DNA from: Bartonella tribocorum CIP 105476 | GTDB lineage: Bacteria; Pseudomonadota; Alphaproteobacteria; Rhizobiales; Rhizobiaceae | Direction of reading: 5' to 3' | Length of the DNA: 64,000 nucleotides | Assembly (NCBI RefSeq): GCF_000196435.1 | Contig: NC_010161.1 | Span: forward strand, 124,001-188,000 | Shown here: positions 1-10,337 of the stretch, in pieces | Layout: each line of letters starts with the position of its first letter | How positions within the stretch are numbered: position 1 is the first letter of the stretch | Program-made: the position numbers and the translations under genes | The notes under the pieces: generated by a model | What the model saw: only the letters and a program-made list of their open reading frames with translations | The model's database searches: none | Told to the model about the DNA's origin: nothing

Positions 1-2414
1 CAACGACGAAGATAAGCACCTGTCATTTTAGTAACATTTTCTGTGACTTTTGCAGCAATTTCTTCTAGGTCTTTATCTGTCAAAGTGCGTTCAAGCGGTT
101 GAATAACAATCTCAATGGCAACAGATTTTTTATCTTCACCAAGGCTTTTCTCTTCAAAAAGATCAAAAACCTGGACGGAATGAATCAGTTTTTTATCAGC
201 TCCCTGAGCAGCACGAACAATAAGAGAAGAAGCAATCGTTTTATCAACGATAAATGCAAAATCACGCCGTACCATTTGAAATGGCGATAATTTCAAGGGA
301 GGACGGCTTTTCGTTGTTTTTTTCTTTGGTTCTGGAATTTGATCGAGAAAAATTTCAAAGCCGCATAAAGGACCACTGATATCTAATTTTTCTAAGGTCG
401 CTGGATGAAGAACACCGAAAAAACCAAGAATAATTTTTGATCCAAGCTTTATGACTCCTGAACGACCTGGATGATACCAATCAGGGGCGCCAACTTCAAT
501 CTGTACTTTCCCAACATCTATATCGCATGCCTCTAAAACGGCTAACGCATCTGCTTTGGCATCAAAAACATCAACGGCTGTTGCATTTCCATTCCAAAAA
601 CGCCCAGCGCCTTCAAATTGCTCTGTGCCACGACGAATTCCACTCACAACACGTCGCTGTTTATCAGGGGTATCGCCTTCATAAATGCTGGAAATTTCAA
701 ACAAAGCAAGATCAGAAAAACCACGATCAGCATTTCTCTGCGCTGCCATAAGCAAACCAGGTAAAAGAGAAGGCCGCATCACTGACATATCAGCGGCAAT
801 AGGATTGACCAATTTAAGCTCTTTTTGACCTCCTCCAAAAGAAAGAGCCTGATTTTCAGAGATAAAAGACCACGTTACCGCTTCTTTCATACCGCGATGT
901 GCTAGAGACAAACGGGCAGCGCGTGAACGAATTTGCGCGCATGTTAAAACGTGATCTTTTCCTTTTGTAAAGTTTTCCAAAGGAACAGGCTGAATTTTAT
1001 CTAACCCATAAATCCTCATGACTTCTTCCACCAAATCGGCTTTTCCCATAATATCAGGGCGCCATGATGGTACTTTTACTGTAACAATATTTCCTTTTCC
1101 CTCAACGCAAAATCCAAGTTTCGTTAAAATAGAAATGACTTTTGCAGGCTCTATGTCCAAATGTGTCAAACGTTTAATTTCAGAAAAAGGAAAAGCGATC
1201 TGTTTGGTTTCTTGTTGCTGATAGCCAACAATTTTCGCCTTGGATACTTCACCGCCACAAAGACGTAAGACCAATTCTGTTGCAATCTCAAGCCCTGTTT
1301 CCATAAAAGCCGAATCAACACCTCGTTCAAACCGATAACGTGCATCACTGATAAGACCTAATGTTCGCCCTGTTTGTGCGATGCTTTGCGCATCCCAAAG
1401 CGCTGATTCAATAATAACGCGCCGTGTTGTTTCATCACAACTCGTTCTTTCACCACCCATGATACCGGCAATGGAAACAACACCTTCTTCATCTGCAATG
1501 ACACAATCCTGAACGTTCAAATGATAGGTTTTTCCATTAAGTGCTTGAAGTTGTTCCCCTTCACGAGCACAACGTACATATAAACTGCCTTTAATCTTAT
1601 CAGCATCAAAAACATGGAGCGGACGACCAAGATCAAAACAGATGTAATTGGTCATGTCAACTAGGGCATTAATCGGTCTTAAACCAATTGCACTTAAACG
1701 CTGTTGCATCCATTGCGGTGATGCGCCATTTTGAACATTACACACTTCACGCAAAGCAAAACCTAAGCATAACGATGAAGTTTGCGAAAAATCTAATGAA
1801 ACGTCGAGAGGTGTGTCAAAGGAAGCTTCAAATTTTGGTAAAGACAATTCTTTTAATTGTCCGATTCCAGAGGCAGCAAGATCACGGGCAATACCACGAA
1901 TACCTGTGCAATCAGAGCGGTTGGGTGTCAAACCAATATCAATGATCGGATCATCGAGACCAGCATAAGCGGCAAACGAATCCCCAATAGGTGCATCTTT
2001 TGGAAGTTCGATAATGCCATCGTGCTCATTTGATAATTCAAGCTCAGCTTGCGAACACATCATCCCAAAACTCTCAACACCACGGATTTTTCCTACAGAT
2101 AATGTCACATCGAGTCCTGGAATATAAGTGCCTGGTCGTGCAAGGACACCAACAAGCCCAGCGCGCGCATTCGGTGCGCCACAGACAACTTGAACAGGTG
2201 TAGCAGTTCCCGTATCGATTGATAAAATTTGAAGTTTATCTGCATCAGGATGTTTTATTGCTGTTAAAACTTTTGCAATCACAAAATCTTTTAAAGAAGA
2301 GCGATCATCAACGTGATCAACCTCAAGACCGATAGCGGTTAGTTTCTCGCAAATATCATCCAAAGATGCATCTGTCTCTAAGTGATCTTTTAACCACGAC
2401 AAAGTAAATTTCAT
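1..2414 (-). CDS. pheT: Phenylalanine-tRNA ligase beta subunit (3' edge cut)
   Basis: This is the beta subunit of the cytoplasmic heterotetrameric PheRS, which charges tRNA-Phe. The frame is open from ATG at 2414 ([12 protein letters not shown]) through 804 codons to the window edge. It ends in the family-typical TGAYLRR, and bases 2-1 supply the first two bases of what is probably a TGA stop, so essentially the whole protein is present. Recognisable parts in order are the N-terminal EMAP-type tRNA-binding domain (about residues 40-150), the B3/B4 editing region, B5, the catalytic-like core, and a C-terminal ferredoxin-fold anticodon-binding domain. It follows pheS by 31 bp on the same strand, so the two are very probably co-transcribed. 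No frameshift was seen. Confidence 0.96.
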   Translation of the reverse strand, partial: MKFTLSWLKDHLETDASLDDICEKLTAIGLEVDHVDDRSSLKDFVIAKVLTAIKHPDADKLQILSIDTGTATPVQVVCGAPNARAGLVGVLARPGTYIPGLDVTLSVGKIRGVESFGMMCSQAELELSNEHDGIIELPKDAPIGDSFAAYAGLDDPIIDIGLTPNRSDCTGIRGIARDLAASGIGQLKELSLPKFEASFDTPLDVSLDFSQTSSLCLGFALREVCNVQNGASPQWMQQRLSAIGLRPINALVDMTNYICFDLGRPLHVFDADKIKGSLYVRCAREGEQLQALNGKTYHLNVQDCVIADEEGVVSIAGIMGGERTSCDETTRRVIIESALWDAQSIAQTGRTLGLISDARYRFERGVDSAFMETGLEIATELVLRLCGGEVSKAKIVGYQQQETKQIAFPFSEIKRLTHLDIEPAKVISILTKLGFCVEGKGNIVTVKVPSWRPDIMGKADLVEEVMRIYGLDKIQPVPLENFTKGKDHVLTCAQIRSRAARLSLAHRGMKEAVTWSFISENQALSFGGGQKELKLVNPIAADMSVMRPSLLPGLLMAAQRNADRGFSDLALFEISSIYEGDTPDKQRRVVSGIRRGTEQFEGAGRFWNGNATAVDVFDAKADALAVLEACDIDVGKVQIEVGAPDWYHPGRSGVIKLGSKIILGFFGVLHPATLEKLDISGPLCGFEIFLDQIPEPKKKTTKSRPPLKLSPFQMVRRDFAFIVDKTIASSLIVRAAQGADKKLIHSVQVFDLFEEKSLGEDKKSVAIEIVIQPLERTLTDKDLEEIAAKVTENVTKMTGAYLRR

Positions 2415-2445
2415 TTTAAAACCTCACATGAAAGCGATGATAAGA

Positions 2446-3528
2446 TCACACATTTCTATTAGGAAAAAAAGCAGGCATATCAAAGCAACGAAAGCCATAA
2501 TGATCTAACCAACGCAGATCAGCATCAAAAAAAGCGCGTAAATCAGGCATACCGTATTTCAACATGGCAATACGATCAATGCCCATTCCCCATGCAAAAC
2601 CTTGATATTCATCGGGATCTAAACCAACATTTTTCAACACATGAGGATGCACCATTCCGCATCCTAAAATTTCTAACCAGTCTTGTCCTTCACCAAATTT
2701 TACTTCTGAACCAGAACGATCACATTGAATATCCACTTCCATAGACGGTTCGGTAAAAGGGAAAAAAGAGGGACGAAAACGCATTTTTACTGAAGCAACT
2801 TCAAAAAACTCTTTACAAAAGGTTTCATGCAGCCACATCATGTGGGCAATGGTGGAGGTTTTATCAATGACAAGACCCTCGACCTGATGAAACATGGGCG
2901 AATGCGTTGCATCCGAATCCATGCGGTAAGTTTTTCCAGGAATAATGATCCGTATTGGTGCTTTTTGTTTTTCCAGTGTGCGAATTTGTACGGGTGATGT
3001 ATGGGTCCGCAATAATTTGCGTTCTCCGATTTTATCAACATCAAAAAAGAAGGTATCATGCATTTCACGTGCTGGATGCCCTTCAGGAAAATTCAATGCC
3101 GTAAAATTATAATAGTCTGTTTCAATATCTGGACCTTCTGCAAGAGAAAAACCCATTTTTGTATAAATGGCGATAATTTCCTCAATCACTTGTGAAATAG
3201 GATGAATACGCCCCCGTTCCATAGGTGAAGAACGAACAGGCAAGGTAATATCAACCGTTTCACGAGAAAGACGGGTATCCATTGCTTGTCTTTTTAGCAG
3301 ATCACGCTTTTGCGCCCATAATTCTAAAATACGATTTTTTAACCCATTAAGGACTGGTCCAGCTTTTTGGCGCTCGCTAGCCTCCATCTTTCCTAATGCT
3401 TTTAATTTTTCAGAGATGCTCCCCTTTTTCCCCAATGCTGCAATACGCACTGCTTCAAGTGCCTGTTCATCATTAGCTGCCTCTAAAGCTAAACAAATTT
3501 CTTGTTCCAAACGCTCAATGTCGCTCAT
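2446..3528 (-). CDS. pheS: Phenylalanine-tRNA ligase alpha subunit
   Basis: This is the catalytic alpha subunit of PheRS, a class II aminoacyl-tRNA synthetase. An N-terminal coiled coil (about residues 1-90) precedes the catalytic domain. Motif 2 lies around the [11 protein letters not shown] segment, and motif 3 is the [10 protein letters not shown] segment near the C-terminus. I chose ATG at 3528 ([11 protein letters not shown], 360 aa) over the in-frame start 12 codons upstream. MSDIERLE is the usual alphaproteobacterial N-terminus, and the extension [12 protein letters not shown] does not look like family sequence. The gene sits 94 bp downstream of rplT and 31 bp upstream of pheT, the conserved rpmI-rplT-pheS-pheT order. 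Confidence 0.96.
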   Translation of the reverse strand: MSDIERLEQEICLALEAANDEQALEAVRIAALGKKGSISEKLKALGKMEASERQKAGPVLNGLKNRILELWAQKRDLLKRQAMDTRLSRETVDITLPVRSSPMERGRIHPISQVIEEIIAIYTKMGFSLAEGPDIETDYYNFTALNFPEGHPAREMHDTFFFDVDKIGERKLLRTHTSPVQIRTLEKQKAPIRIIIPGKTYRMDSDATHSPMFHQVEGLVIDKTSTIAHMMWLHETFCKEFFEVASVKMRFRPSFFPFTEPSMEVDIQCDRSGSEVKFGEGQDWLEILGCGMVHPHVLKNVGLDPDEYQGFAWGMGIDRIAMLKYGMPDLRAFFDADLRWLDHYGFRCFDMPAFFPNRNV

Positions 3529-3622
3529 ATTTTTGCCTATTTCTTTAATAAAAAAGACCCGCACTCGCCATAGCCAGCACGGGACCTCGAATAAATGAAT
3601 GCTTTAAGAGAACACGACTGGC

Positions 3623-4024
3623 TTACTTGACAGCGCCTTCAAAAGCATTAGGTGTTGTATCTTTTAAATATTCTAAAGCTTTTTTTGCCGAAGCGACTAA
3701 AGCAGAAAATGCTTCCGCTTCATAGATTGCTATATCTGAAAGAACTTTACGATCAACTTCAATACCGGCTTTTGATAGACCATCAATGAAACGTCCATAA
3801 GTTAAACCTTCTGCACGAACAGCCGCATTAATTCTCTGAATCCATAAAGCACGGAAAGTACGCTTTCTATTTTTGCGGTCACGATAAGCATACTGCTTTG
3901 AACGATCAACGGCTGCTTTAGCGGCACGAATGGTATTTTTACGTCGACCATAAAAGCCTTCAGCTTGTTTAAGAACTTTTTTGTGCTTAGCGTGCGCTGT
4001 CACACCTCTTTTCACACGGGCCAT
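3623..4024 (-). CDS. rplT: 50S ribosomal protein L20
   Basis: L20 binds 23S rRNA early in assembly of the large subunit. The 133-residue product has the typical basic N-terminal helix ([16 protein letters not shown]) and the globular C-terminal half containing the [11 protein letters not shown] segment. The C-terminal tail ([12 protein letters not shown]) is slightly longer than in enteric L20, as is usual in this order. It lies 33 bp downstream of rpmI, with pheS following. In E. coli L20 also represses its own operon by binding leader RNA; whether that applies here is not shown by the sequence. Confidence 0.97.
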   Translation of the reverse strand: MARVKRGVTAHAKHKKVLKQAEGFYGRRKNTIRAAKAAVDRSKQYAYRDRKNRKRTFRALWIQRINAAVRAEGLTYGRFIDGLSKAGIEVDRKVLSDIAIYEAEAFSALVASAKKALEYLKDTTPNAFEGAVK

Positions 4025-4057
4025 GTCATAATCTCCTTAAAATCAAAAGCGTAAGGT

Positions 4058-4261
4058 TTAAAGACCATTCGGCAAATAATGCTGAATGACTTTTTTTGCA
4101 TCTTGTTCACACAAAACCATTGTTCCACGTGCATCGCGAATAAATTTATTCGAACGCTTAATCATGCCGTGGCGCTTACCGGCAGCTGCTACTTTAATTT
4201 TGCCTGACGCAGTGACTTTAAACCGCTTTTTAGCGGATGATTTGGTCTTCATTTTGGGCAT
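4058..4261 (-). CDS. rpmI: 50S ribosomal protein L35
   Basis: This is the small basic large-subunit protein L35, 67 aa. ATG at 4261 gives the canonical N-terminus [14 protein letters not shown]; the open frame extends 11 codons further upstream, but that part is not family-like. The C-terminus HYLPNGL matches the conserved end of the family. It is the first gene of the rpmI-rplT-pheS-pheT cluster. infC, often found upstream in other bacteria, is not next to it; nth is instead. The leader holds two hairpins, listed separately. Confidence 0.96.
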   Translation of the reverse strand: MPKMKTKSSAKKRFKVTASGKIKVAAAGKRHGMIKRSNKFIRDARGTMVLCEQDAKKVIQHYLPNGL

Positions 4262-4308
4262 TTTGCTACTCCATACATTAATTGATTCAATCAAACATTT
4301 TATTCACT

Positions 4309-4368
4309 CAAGCGGACCAACGCTTGAACAAGCATTCAAACAGCCACGGCATGCCCTGCCGGGCGGCT
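4309..4368 (-). promoter_or_regulatory. Two hairpins between nth and rpmI
   Basis: Reading the minus strand downstream of the nth stop codon, there are two clear inverted repeats. A GC-rich composite hairpin lies at 4342-4368 (arms AGCC/GGCT around CGGCA/TGCCG). A second with perfect 6-bp arms (CAAGCG and CGCTTG, 6-nt loop) lies at 4309-4326. Neither is followed by a long T-run. They could terminate nth transcription or form a structured rpmI leader, possibly the target of L20 autoregulation known from other bacteria. The hairpins are seen directly; the role is inferred. Confidence 0.45.
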
Positions 4369-4417
4369 CTTTAAAGACGCTTTCATAAGCCAGTATACAA
4401 AAAATAGCAAGAGTGCA

Positions 4418-5179
4418 TTACAAAAAAATCGGTGCTCCATTGCCTTGAATCTCAACTAAAGGTGCCGGAATAGCATTTGTTTTGCTGGCGGCTTTACATA
4501 AATCAGCAATAATGCATTGCGTACATTGTGGTTTACGGGCTTGACAAATATAGCGACCATGTAAAATCAACCAATGATGCGCATGACGAAGATAATGAAC
4601 CGGTATAATTTTTAATAATTTTTTCTCAACAATCTCTGGTGTTTTTCCAGGCGCCAAACCAAGACGATTGCTTAAGCGAAAAATATGTGTATCGACTGCC
4701 AATGTAGGCTGACCAAAAGCAACATTTAACACAACATTCGCTGTTTTACGTCCCACGCCCGGAAGGGACATAAGTGCTTCACACGTATCTGGGACTTGAC
4801 CGCCATATTGGTCAATTAAACAGTTAGAAAGTGCATAAACATTGCGTGCTTTTGCACGCCAAAGACCAATTGAACGGATATGATGTGCTATTTCTTCTTC
4901 CCCTAATGCAACCATTTTTTCCGGTTGATCAGCAAGGCGAAAGAGTTCTTTTGTTGCTTTGTTAACACTTATATCTGTCGCTTGGGCTGAAAGAACAACG
5001 GCAACTAAAAGCGTAAAAGTATTTATATAGTTAAGATCACTCTTAGGGGTTGGGCGTTGCACAGAAAAACGGCGAAATATTTCCGCAATTTCATCTTTAT
5101 TATACGATATACTAGATAAATTTCGCATCTTTGATAATTTTATGGTATTTCGAGGTGTTTTTATGTTACTTTGAGGCAT
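4418..5179 (-). CDS. nth: Endonuclease III, DNA glycosylase/AP lyase
   Basis: This base-excision repair enzyme removes oxidised pyrimidines and cleaves the abasic site. The helix-hairpin-helix is seen as LPGVGRKTANVV with the catalytic lysine, and the catalytic aspartate is in LAVDTHIFRLSNRLG. The C-terminal [4Fe-4S] loop has the C-x6-C-x2-C-x5-C spacing at residues 212, 219, 222 and 228. At 253 aa it is longer than the roughly 210-aa E. coli protein because of about 35 extra N-terminal residues (MPQSNIKTPRNTIKLSK...), so a later start is possible. It is a single gene between the hsp20 divergent region and rpmI. Confidence 0.95.
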   Translation of the reverse strand: MPQSNIKTPRNTIKLSKMRNLSSISYNKDEIAEIFRRFSVQRPTPKSDLNYINTFTLLVAVVLSAQATDISVNKATKELFRLADQPEKMVALGEEEIAHHIRSIGLWRAKARNVYALSNCLIDQYGGQVPDTCEALMSLPGVGRKTANVVLNVAFGQPTLAVDTHIFRLSNRLGLAPGKTPEIVEKKLLKIIPVHYLRHAHHWLILHGRYICQARKPQCTQCIIADLCKAASKTNAIPAPLVEIQGNGAPIFL

Positions 5180-5276
5180 TGAACTCTCTTAATCTTCTCT
5201 CTTGAAGTTATCATTCACGCTCGCCATATGAGAAGAATGCAGCGAACATTTTAATATAGAGTTTGGTCAAGTAAAG

Positions 5277-5290
5277 CCGCTTTAAAGAGG
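5277..5290 (+). promoter_or_regulatory. Possible RNA thermometer hairpin over the hsp20 ribosome binding site
   Basis: The 14-nt segment CCGCTTTAAAGAGG can fold so that CCGCT pairs with AGAGG, with one G.A mismatch and a 4-nt loop. This covers the Shine-Dalgarno sequence AGAGGA, which lies 9 nt before the ATG at 5301. Rhizobial hsp20 genes are often controlled by ROSE-type thermometers that mask the SD in a similar, mismatch-containing helix. The stem is short and could occur by chance, so this is an inference from position and shape. Confidence 0.3.
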
Positions 5291-5300
5291 ATACTCATGA

Positions 5301-5732
5301 ATGACACATGTGACACCTTTCTCCAATCCTTTTCTTTTAGGATTTGAAACCGTAGAAAAAATATTACAACGTATCGGTAAAGCTGATGAGGCTTACCCAG
5401 CCTATAATATTGAACGTTTACATAAAAACGATGATGCAAATCATATCCGGATAACTTTAGCTGTTGCTGGATTTAATATTAATCATCTTAATATTTTGCT
5501 TGATGATAATCAATTGGTTATTCATGGTAAACAAACAGACAATCAAAATCATCAATATTTATATCGCGGTATAGCTGCGCGACAGTTCCAGCGGACCTTT
5601 GTCCTTGCAGAAGGGATGCACGTCACAAATGCCGAGTTGAAAAATGGTCTTTTATCAATTAATCTGTATCAACCAAAATTAAAAAAAGAAATAAAACAGA
5701 TCCCAATTAAAGGCAGTAGTGATGAGTCATAA
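5301..5732 (+). CDS. Hsp20-family small heat shock protein
   Basis: An ATP-independent holdase chaperone of the alpha-crystallin/IbpA type, 143 aa. The alpha-crystallin domain covers about residues 35-130 (YNIERLHKNDDANHIRITLAVAGF onward in part), with the typical YRGIAARQFQRTFVL segment and the LKNGLLSINL strand near the C-terminus. The start is the second of two overlapping ATGs; the first (5297) opens only a short frame. AGAGGA lies 9 nt upstream. A DUF1150 gene follows 26 bp downstream, the pairing usual in this group, so the two are probably one operon. Heat regulation is likely, but no sigma-32 promoter was identified with confidence. Confidence 0.93.
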   Translation: MTHVTPFSNPFLLGFETVEKILQRIGKADEAYPAYNIERLHKNDDANHIRITLAVAGFNINHLNILLDDNQLVIHGKQTDNQNHQYLYRGIAARQFQRTFVLAEGMHVTNAELKNGLLSINLYQPKLKKEIKQIPIKGSSDES

Positions 5733-5758
5733 AAGTTAAGGCGTAAAGGAACAGTGAA

Positions 5759-6010
5759 ATGGGAGAACATAAACAAAGCTTATCGTTTCAGAATACGTCC
5801 TATTCTGATACAGTGCAGATTGCCTATTTGAAAAAGGTTTGTACAGATGATCTGGCTAAAAATTTTCCAGATCTTCCCCCCATGACTCCAGGCATTACCA
5901 TATGGGTGCTTTTTGGTGAAACAGGTTATCCTATCATTTTATCCGATGAGCGCTCTATCGCCCTTGCTGGAGCCAATGAGCATGAGCTCCAAATTGTAAC
6001 TCTACACTAG
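5759..6010 (+). CDS. DUF1150 family protein
   Basis: This small 83-residue protein belongs to a family of unknown function (DUF1150) that in alphaproteobacteria is commonly encoded directly after an hsp20 gene, as here (26-bp gap). The conserved features are the short hydrophobic PGITIWVLFGETGYPI strand region and the C-terminal ALAGANEHELQIVTLH segment, which in relatives reads as an 'A-A-x-x-N-[DE]-L-x-P-V-S-x-H'-like end. There is no signal peptide or membrane segment. A role linked to heat shock is inferred only from the operon; the biochemical function is unknown. Confidence 0.85.
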   Translation: MGEHKQSLSFQNTSYSDTVQIAYLKKVCTDDLAKNFPDLPPMTPGITIWVLFGETGYPIILSDERSIALAGANEHELQIVTLH

Positions 6011-6374
6011 ATTGCTTGACGAGGAAAAACTTAAGCTTTTTATAAATTCTATCCGTTTTTTCTCAGTTAAAGGGTATGAAACTGTTTAGCGGTATTTTTG
6101 GATTTTTGCCTTCTTTTGTTGGTGAGGGAACGCGCTGTCTTTATATTGTGTATAGGTGTTTCTTAAAAAAGATTGGTATTTTTGCATGATGGACGTTATC
6201 TTTAATATGATTGCTGTGGGGAATATGGATGGTACGTGGTTGGGTGTGTTGGAAGGCGGTGATGTTTTGCTGCAATGTGTATTATCATTCAATAAAATAT
6301 TGATTTATATTCATAATTAGTCTTTTACAACTGGAATAAGAGTTCTGAAAATCGTGAGATTCTCTCATTTAAAG
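6011..6374. other. Gene-free stretch
   Basis: Between the DUF1150 stop and the 5' flank of the integrase relic I see no credible gene. Open frames here are under 70 codons, lack a convincing ribosome binding site and resemble no family. No tRNA or strong terminator was noticed. Confidence 0.6.
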
Positions 6375-7050
6375 TTCTCTTATATTGATCAATTAAAATT
6401 ACTTGTTTTCTCATCATAAGCAGAGTTGGCGTGTAGGTAAAAAATACTTGAAGAAAGGTATAAAAATGCCTCGTATGAATTGTCTTAATTGCCAAGGACT
6501 TTTGCAACATTGGGGATGAGTAAAATGTATGATTTTTCCAAATTTCTCTTTACATGAGTGTAAAGGGGGATGGTAATTTATAAGTTTTATTTATTTATGG
6601 GGCTTTTATACTACTTAGGGGCTTGGTGATGAAATAGGCTAGAGCGTATTGAGAGATACTTTTTTAAAACGAGTGCGTGAATTGGGAGGACGAGTGTATT
6701 TTGTTGGAGTATTCTGTTCTTCATGAGGGGCGTGACTTCAGTGAAGAATGTGAAAAACAAAAGCATGAGAAAATGTGCCATCATTATTAAGATATCGCTA
6801 TGGATGCTTTTGAAAGTCGTAAAGCTGACGTGTAAGGAGATGGTAAATTTTTATACCATTAGGCTTTCATATTTTTCACCAATTAAGCTATCTTTTGGTT
6901 CCAGAAATTACGCAAACAGATCGATGCAATATACTCACTAAATCTGGCATATAAAAATCTGGAACAGTTCGTGTTGTAGTGAATCGTTTTGATATTTATC
7001 TCAAACGTGCAGTTGCGCAGGGATTAGATGTTGATTAACAGGTAATAAAA
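6375..7050 (+). pseudogene. Degraded P4-type tyrosine integrase (copy C) with 5' flank
   Basis: From about 6489 (LPRTFATLGMSK) broken frames follow the order of a P4-family integrase. First comes the N-terminal Arm-type DNA-binding domain. A linker comes next (DFSEECEKQKHEK near 6731). After that is the core-binding start MDAFESRKADV (about 6799), then EITQTDRCNIL (about 6908) and RAVAQGLDVD (about 7009). In intact relatives the last three read like DAFESRKAELKGDGK, EITQTDIRNTL and AALGLDVDLQ. Multiple stops and frameshifts make it non-functional, and the catalytic domain is absent. Bases 6375-6488 align by eye with the 5' flanks of the copies at 18.7 and 44.1 kb. Family assignment is by recognition, not by search. 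Confidence 0.7.
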
Positions 7051-7216
7051 AATAAAGTTTTATGATTTTATGGAGAATTTTATACAGTACTTTTAATTTT
7101 GTGCTTCAAATGCCTCAGTACAAAGTATTTTTCTCTTTTGAATATTAAAGCTCTTGTTTTTAGAGTGAAGTTACAGCACAACAAGCGAAATGGAATTATT
7201 TGAGGGGAAAAAAATA

Positions 7217-9055
7217 ATGCCTTCTTACCGTTCAAGAATATCGACTCACGGGCGTAATATGGCAGGAGCCCGCGGTCTTTGGCGTGCAACAGGGATGAAA
7301 GATGCGGATTTTGGTAAACCCATTATTGCGATTGCGAATTCTTTTACACAATTTGTACCAGGGCATGTCCATTTAAAAGATCTTGGGCAATTGGTTGCAC
7401 AACAGATAGAAATTGCCGGTGGCGTTGCGAAAGAGTTTAACACCATTGCTGTCGATGATGGAATTGCGATGGGGCATGATGGAATGCTTTATTCTTTGCC
7501 CTCACGTGAAATTATTGCTGATTCTGTAGAGTATATGGTCAACGCCCATTGTGCGGATGCTCTTGTCTGTATTTCTAATTGTGACAAAATTACCCCTGGA
7601 ATGTTAATGGCGGCTTTACGGTTGAATATTCCAACAATCTTTGTTTCAGGTGGTCCTATGGAAGCCGGTAAGATTAAATGGAAAGATCAAGATTTAAGGG
7701 TTGATTTAGTTGATGCTATGATCGCAGCCGCTTCAGAACACAATTCAGAAGAAGAAGTTGCTGAAATGGAGCGTGCTGCTTGTCCTACATGTGGTTCTTG
7801 TTCAGGAATGTTTACGGCCAACTCCATGAATTGCTTAACGGAAGCCTTGGGGCTTTCGCTTCCCGGAAATGGATCAGTGCTTGCAACACATAGAGATCGA
7901 CGGATGCTTTTTGAAGAAGCTGGAAGGCAGATTGTTGCATTGGTCAAGCGTTATTATGAAAAAGATGATGAAACAGTTTTGCCACGCTCTATTGCTTCAC
8001 GCAAGGCTTTTGAAAATGCCATGACCGTTGATATAGCCATGGGGGGGTCAACTAATACCGTACTACATCTTTTAGCAGCGGCGCAAGAAGGTGAGGTGGA
8101 TTTTACCATGACAGATATTGATCATCTTTCACGTCGTGTTCCGGTTTTATGCAAGGTTGCTCCTGCTGTTGCGAATGTTCATATGGAAGATGTTCATCGC
8201 GCGGGAGGTATTATGGGGCTTTTAGGAGAATTGGATGCGGCGGGACTTATTGATACATCAACTTATACAGTCCACGCAAAAACGATGAAAGAAGCTCTTG
8301 ATCATTGGGATATAAAACAAACCAATGAACCAACAGTTTGTGCATTTTATCGTGCTGCTCCAGGGGGTATTCCAACACAGAGAGCTTTTAGTCAATCTTG
8401 TCGCTATGAGACTCTTGATCTTGATCGTGCAAAAGGTGTGATTCGTGATAAGGAACATGCCTATTCACAAGATGGAGGATTGGCAGTTCTTTATGGAAAT
8501 CTCGCCAAAGATGGCTGTATTGTAAAAACAGCGGGCGTTGATCAATCAATTTTGACCTTTAAAGGTCCGGCAAGAATTTTTGAAAGCCAAGATTCAGCTG
8601 TTTCAGCAATTTTAAATGATAAAATTAAAACAGGTGAAATTGTTTTAATCCGTTATGAAGGTCCACGTGGGGGACCTGGAATGCAAGAAATGCTTTATCC
8701 CACGAGTTATCTCAAATCTAAAGGATTGGGCAAAGTTTGTGCACTTGTTACGGATGGACGTTTTTCAGGGGGCAGCTCAGGGCTCTCGATAGGCCATGTT
8801 TCACCAGAAGCGGCTGAAGGAGGAGAAATTGCGTTGGTGGAAGAAGGGGATATCATAGAAATTGATATTCCAAACCGTAGCATTCATATGTTGGTTGATG
8901 ACGTTGAAATGAAGCAGCGTCGTGCTAAGATGGCAGCAAAAGGAAATGGCGCTTGGCAACCGATTGAGAAGCGTCAGCGTAAAGTTTCAAAGGCTCTCAA
9001 AGCTTATGCTGCGATGACCACATCTGCTGCAAAGGGTGCAGTTCGCAATATTTAA
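7217..9055 (+). CDS. ilvD: Dihydroxy-acid dehydratase
   Basis: IlvD dehydrates dihydroxy acids to 2-keto acids in valine, isoleucine and coenzyme A precursor synthesis. The 612-residue product starts at ATG 7217 ([17 protein letters not shown]), preceded by GAGGGG; the nine-codon upstream extension is not family-like. Fe-S ligand motifs are visible as [12 protein letters not shown] (about residue 120) and [11 protein letters not shown] (about residue 190). The glycine-rich [20 protein letters not shown] segment characteristic of the IlvD/Edd family is near the C-terminus. The gene is intact. Directly after its stop lie two decaying copies of its own last 200 bases. Confidence 0.97.
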   Translation: MPSYRSRISTHGRNMAGARGLWRATGMKDADFGKPIIAIANSFTQFVPGHVHLKDLGQLVAQQIEIAGGVAKEFNTIAVDDGIAMGHDGMLYSLPSREIIADSVEYMVNAHCADALVCISNCDKITPGMLMAALRLNIPTIFVSGGPMEAGKIKWKDQDLRVDLVDAMIAAASEHNSEEEVAEMERAACPTCGSCSGMFTANSMNCLTEALGLSLPGNGSVLATHRDRRMLFEEAGRQIVALVKRYYEKDDETVLPRSIASRKAFENAMTVDIAMGGSTNTVLHLLAAAQEGEVDFTMTDIDHLSRRVPVLCKVAPAVANVHMEDVHRAGGIMGLLGELDAAGLIDTSTYTVHAKTMKEALDHWDIKQTNEPTVCAFYRAAPGGIPTQRAFSQSCRYETLDLDRAKGVIRDKEHAYSQDGGLAVLYGNLAKDGCIVKTAGVDQSILTFKGPARIFESQDSAVSAILNDKIKTGEIVLIRYEGPRGGPGMQEMLYPTSYLKSKGLGKVCALVTDGRFSGGSSGLSIGHVSPEAAEGGEIALVEEGDIIEIDIPNRSIHMLVDDVEMKQRRAKMAAKGNGAWQPIEKRQRKVSKALKAYAAMTTSAAKGAVRNI

Positions 9056-9336
9056 TGAAGAGATATCGAAATTGATATTTCAAACCGTAGCATTCATACG
9101 TTGCTTAATGACGTTGAGATGAAGCAGCGTCGTGCTAAGATGGAAGCAAAAGGAAAAGGTGCTTGGCAACCGGTTGAGAAGCGTCAGCGTAAAGTTTCAA
9201 AGGCTCTCAAAGCTTATGCTGTGATGACCACATTTGCAGGGTGCAGTTCGTAATATTTGATAAGGAGATATCATAGAAATTGATATTCCATAGCTGTAGT
9301 ATTTATTATGTTTGTTGATGTTGTTGAGATGAAGTG
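9056..9336 (+). repeat. Two partial tandem duplicates of the ilvD 3' end
   Basis: Bases about 9058-9258 repeat the ilvD segment about 8848-9053 almost base for base, including the stretches coding EMKQRRAKM and [13 protein letters not shown], with a few substitutions and small deletions. A second, shorter and more diverged copy (about 9261-9336) again begins with GGAGATATCATAGAAATTG and fades after GTTGAGATGAAG. Neither copy has a start codon in a useful context, and deletions disturb the frame. This looks like tandem duplication followed by decay. Confidence 0.85.
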
Positions 9337-10337
9337 ATTCGTATAAAGAGGATAGTACTCTGAAAGATTTTGCCGCATCTTTTGTACGATATTCTAAGCG
9401 AATTATTTTATGAATTCGGCGCTTATCAGAATATTTCGAGTCATCGTGAGGACAAGAAAAAAAGCAACTGAGGATTTTTTAGCAATTATATAAGATCGAT
9501 AAAGCTGGATATAGCATTTCACCTTTCATGTCATATTCTGGTTTTATACGAGATGGCAATTTCCTAACTTATCTTATGAAAGATATTTATTATACTGGTG
9601 ATATTATCTTGTTGTTCTCTACAATACTGTCATTGAGGAGTATGATATAAGAAAGCCTTCAACATTAAGTATTTTTAAAATGTGGGGTGAATATTTTAGA
9701 TTTTCTTGTCAACTTTTGTGTTATTGAATCACATGACTGGTAAGCGAAGAGGAAAACATTAGAATCTGGACTGTCTACAGACCTGATTTGAATGAAAGTT
9801 TTCATCCTTTGAAGAGCTAGAAAGAATTCAAAAGTTTTTGAGGAAAATCAAATACTGCTGGATTTATTAGTATATTTCATTATCTGTTTCATGGAAAAAT
9901 AGCAACAGAGCTCTTTATCGTTTAATCTTTATCGTAGAAAATGGATGACCCATTATCTATGAATTTATTATGCAAAATTGAATGGCACTCGAACATAGAC
10001 AGCTTTAAACCAAAACTGTCTGCGATGATAACAAGAGTATTGATCGTGAAAAAGAATAATTCATTAGATATTGTATATTTGCAAGATGGAGGGAACTTAC
10101 AATCTTTGCAAAAAATGACTGTTGTTTAAGAGTCGATATTGATCAATTTTTTGTATAAGAGCTAACCTTGTTCTAAGGAAATATTAGAATGCGTAGGATT
10201 TTTTCTCTCTATGCTTATCAAAATATGTTGTCCAGAAAAGCGATGGGAATACAGTAAACAACTATTTTAAGCTGAAACATATCAAAAAAGGGCGCTTTAA
10301 TATTAAGAAAGCTTTTTAATAAAAAAACATCTGTTTT
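9337..10337. other. Gene-free, decayed stretch between ilvD and mutS
   Basis: I could not recognise any gene in this kilobase. There are scattered open fragments, the longest a 62-codon frame at 9941-10129, but no family resemblance and no continuous coding signal. It may be the remains of one or more genes. An AT-rich stem-like stretch near 10288-10320 could terminate mutS transcription from the other strand, but it is not clear-cut. Confidence 0.5.

Noticed and set aside
9941..10129. 62-codon frame upstream of mutS
   Set aside because: No recognisable family, weak start context, in a decayed stretch; could not be supported as a gene.
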